A stretch of 64,000 nucleotides of DNA from Parvularcula sp. LCG005 (GTDB taxonomy: Bacteria; Pseudomonadota; Alphaproteobacteria; Caulobacterales; Parvularculaceae), in NCBI RefSeq assembly GCF_032930845.1, contig NZ_CP136758.1:1751001-1815000 (forward strand). Direction: 5' to 3'. The position numbers were made by a program, and so were the translations under genes. Shown here piece by piece: positions 62,370 through 64,000 of this stretch (position 1 is its first letter; every line of letters starts with the position of its first letter). The notes beneath the pieces were generated by a model. That model was not told the DNA's origin. It saw only the letters and a program-made list of their open reading frames with translations, and did no database searches.

Positions 62370-63734
62370 CTAGGCAGCGATCTCAGCAGGCGCCGCCATC
62401 GCACCGGTACGCGCCTGTCGGAAAACCTCACCAATGCCGATCATCACGGGAAGGTCTCTTTCAATCTCATCCGTCAGGAGGGCGGAAAGGCAGGTCGTCC
62501 ACGCCCGCCCATCAGCCCGGGCGACCCCCTGGGCCACGCCGACGGGTGTTGCCGGGTCTAGCCCCTCGTCAATCAGGCGCGCCGCCAGCTCGGGAGCCGT
62601 CTTGGCACCCATATAAACGATTAGCGTCGTCGCTGGATCGGCGCAGGCGCGCCAGTCGAGATCCGGCAAAATGCCCCGACGGCTATGGGCCGTGATAAAC
62701 TTCACCCCCTGCGCACAATCGCGGTGGGTCAACGAGACGCCAAACTGGGCCGCCGCCGCCAGCGCCGTAGTGATGCCCGGTACGATGTCGACGGGAATCC
62801 CGGCCTTCTCGAGGAACGCGATTTCCTCGCCGGCACGCCCGAAAATCATCGGATCGCCGGATTTAAGGCGCACCACGCGACGTCCCTGCTGCGCGAGCTT
62901 CAGCATCGTATTGTTGATGTCCTCCTGGCGGCACGACGCACGCCCGCCCCGTTTGCCAACCAACAGCCGCTTTGCCTCCCGACGCGCAAGATCAAGCACC
63001 TCATCAGAGACCAGATCGTCGAACAGGATGACATCGGCGGATTGCAGTGCACGGAGGGCCTTGAGGGTGAGAAGCTCGGCGTCGCCCGGACCGGCGCCAA
63101 CGAGGGTGACCTTGCCGGAGTCTGTGTCTTTCATCGGGTCTGACATCATCAGGAGGGGCCCCGCCTCTTCGGCAGGACGGAAGAAAGCGGCACGCGCAAA
63201 TCGTTCCCACACGGCACGCCGGGCCGACTTGTCCGGAATCCGTCGGGCCAGTTCGCCGCGCAGCGTTTTGGCCGCCGCCGCCCAGTCGGCTATGCCCGAT
63301 GGCAACAGCGTTTCGATCCGCTGACGGATCGCCTGCCCGAGGATCGGCGAAGCTCCGGCGGTCGAAATCGAAACGACGACCGGCGACCGGTTGACGATCG
63401 AGCCGAACTGAAAATCGCAAAACGCTGGCTTGTCGATCACATTGCACGGTACCCCCGCGCCCTTTGCCGCGTTGTAGAACGCGTTCGCTCCGGCGTCACA
63501 GTCAAAGTCACCCAGCGCCAGGCTGACACCCTCGAAAGACCGCGGGTCAAACGGTCCATCGACGCCGGCGTCGCGCAAGGTCGCACCGGCGGCCGTCAGG
63601 AGCTCTTTCTTCCATTCAAGACCCTCACCCTCCCCGGCAACAAGGACCGTCTTGCCGTGAAGATCGAAAAACACGGGCAATACGGACAAGGGCTGGATGG
63701 CCTTCACCGCTTGGTTCTCGGGTCTACGCTGCAT
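62370..63734 (-). CDS. cysG: Siroheme synthase (CysG-type fusion)
   Basis: A 454-residue fusion for siroheme, the cofactor of assimilatory nitrite and sulfite reductases. The N-terminal part (about 12-200; LPVFFDLHGKTVLVAGEG) is precorrin-2 dehydrogenase/ferrochelatase; the C-terminal part (about 210-450) is uroporphyrinogen-III methyltransferase with VTLVGAGPGDAELLTLKALR, VVRLKSGDPMIFGRAGEE and VDIVPGITTALAAAAQFG. The ATG at 63734 has GGAGG 6 bases ahead and overlaps the nasA stop by 11 bases. Confidence 0.95.
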   Translation of the reverse strand: MQRRPENQAVKAIQPLSVLPVFFDLHGKTVLVAGEGEGLEWKKELLTAAGATLRDAGVDGPFDPRSFEGVSLALGDFDCDAGANAFYNAAKGAGVPCNVIDKPAFCDFQFGSIVNRSPVVVSISTAGASPILGQAIRQRIETLLPSGIADWAAAAKTLRGELARRIPDKSARRAVWERFARAAFFRPAEEAGPLLMMSDPMKDTDSGKVTLVGAGPGDAELLTLKALRALQSADVILFDDLVSDEVLDLARREAKRLLVGKRGGRASCRQEDINNTMLKLAQQGRRVVRLKSGDPMIFGRAGEEIAFLEKAGIPVDIVPGITTALAAAAQFGVSLTHRDCAQGVKFITAHSRRGILPDLDWRACADPATTLIVYMGAKTAPELAARLIDEGLDPATPVGVAQGVARADGRAWTTCLSALLTDEIERDLPVMIGIGEVFRQARTGAMAAPAEIAA

Positions 63735-64000
63735 CTTCAGCCTCCAGCATTCGCGCAATTTCAGGGCGGCATGACCCACAATTGGTTCCGGCGCCTGTGC
63801 AGGCGGCGACCGCCTCAACCGAGAGCGCGCCGCCCCGGCAAGCGGCCATGATCTCATTCGCGCCGACATTCATGCACGAACACACGGTCGGACCAGGATC
63901 AGGTCTATCCTTACCCGGACGACCTGCGAGCACGGACAGCCTGTCCGCCTCATCCATCTCCGTGCCGATGAGGCCCGTCAGCCACGCGCGAGACACAGCG
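63724..64000 (-). CDS. nasA: Assimilatory nitrate reductase, C-terminal end (partial)
   Basis: Only the last 91 or so codons lie in the window; the frame stays open through the right edge. The visible part is a BFD-like [2Fe-2S] domain with CSCMNVGANEI and GTNCGSCRPE, the four cysteines characteristic of the C terminus of many proteobacterial NasA proteins. Placement ahead of cysG, nasT and nasS supports nitrate reductase rather than nitrite reductase NirB, which has a similar domain in its middle. Confidence 0.82.
   Translation of the reverse strand, partial: AVSRAWLTGLIGTEMDEADRLSVLAGRPGKDRPDPGPTVCSCMNVGANEIMAACRGGALSVEAVAACTGAGTNCGSCRPEIARMLEAEDAA

Overview
The window reads as chromosomal DNA of a Gram-negative alphaproteobacterium, probably from the Caulobacterales/Hyphomonadales/Parvularculales neighbourhood. 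This is inferred from nuoA-nuoB order, a Caulobacter/Xanthomonas-type TonB-dependent receptor (TBDR) beside a flavin halogenase, an HWE/HisKA_2-type kinase, a BigR-type sulfide locus and nasT-nasS. No rRNA, tRNA, CRISPR array or intact insertion sequence was recognised.

Layout. 0-1.5 kb: end of a complex I operon (nuoA, nuoB) with a TonB_C-like secreted protein coupled behind nuoB. 1.7-5.2 kb: GH13 alpha-glucosidase, SAM methyltransferase, rubredoxin/ferredoxin-reductase-type flavoprotein. 5.3-11.1 kb: AraC regulator, TBDR, exported alpha/beta hydrolase and MFS carrier, apparently an uptake locus for a small ester-like molecule. 11.1-20.6 kb (minus strand): a tightly coupled nine-gene L-fucose operon (fucP, fuconolactonase, iclR, aldo/keto reductase, split UxaA-type dehydratase, SDR, FAH hydrolase, GH95 alpha-L-fucosidase). 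20.9-27 kb: large carbohydrate TBDR divergent from a flavin halogenase and a PLP decarboxylase. 27-28.2 kb: csoR and a glutaredoxin-MauE membrane protein around a shared CsoR operator. 28.4-37.1 kb: GH31 alpha-xylosidase with PA14 insert, GH35 beta-galactosidase, a decayed Tat-exported gene, GH5_4 endoglucanase and a LytS/LytTR pair.

37.3-43.4 kb: a persulfide/sulfide detoxification locus (peroxiredoxin, BigR/SqrR-like repressor, persulfide dioxygenase and SulP carrier, divergent from two YeeE-type carriers and a dioxygenase-rhodanese fusion). 43.5-51.2 kb: a Cus-type copper/silver efflux operon (Cys-rich protein, CusC, CusB, CusA, CusF, PepSY), preceded by the wreck of a second csoR. 51.8-53.1 kb: two convergent PEP/VPLPA-CTERM proteins. 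53.3-59.8 kb: small conserved proteins, a lipoprotein, a trypsin-like protease, a six-repeat Cys-rich secreted protein, a Crp/Fnr regulator and a HisKA_2 kinase. 60.4-64 kb: nitrate assimilation (nasS, nasT, cysG, end of nasA, cut by the right edge).

How the genes work together. GH5_4 + GH31 + GH35 + GH95 + carbohydrate TBDR form the enzyme set expected for fucosylated xyloglucan: backbone cleavage outside, oligosaccharide import, then stepwise removal of fucose, galactose and xylose. The released L-fucose would enter the oxidative (non-phosphorylating) pathway encoded directly upstream of GH95 in the same transcript. The most notable points are this combined xyloglucan/fucose system with a split UxaA-family enzyme in the dehydratase slot, an aldo/keto reductase whose only plausible start is a CTG overlapping the iclR stop, two gene wrecks (csoR; a Tat-exported protein), and a frameshifted small gene.
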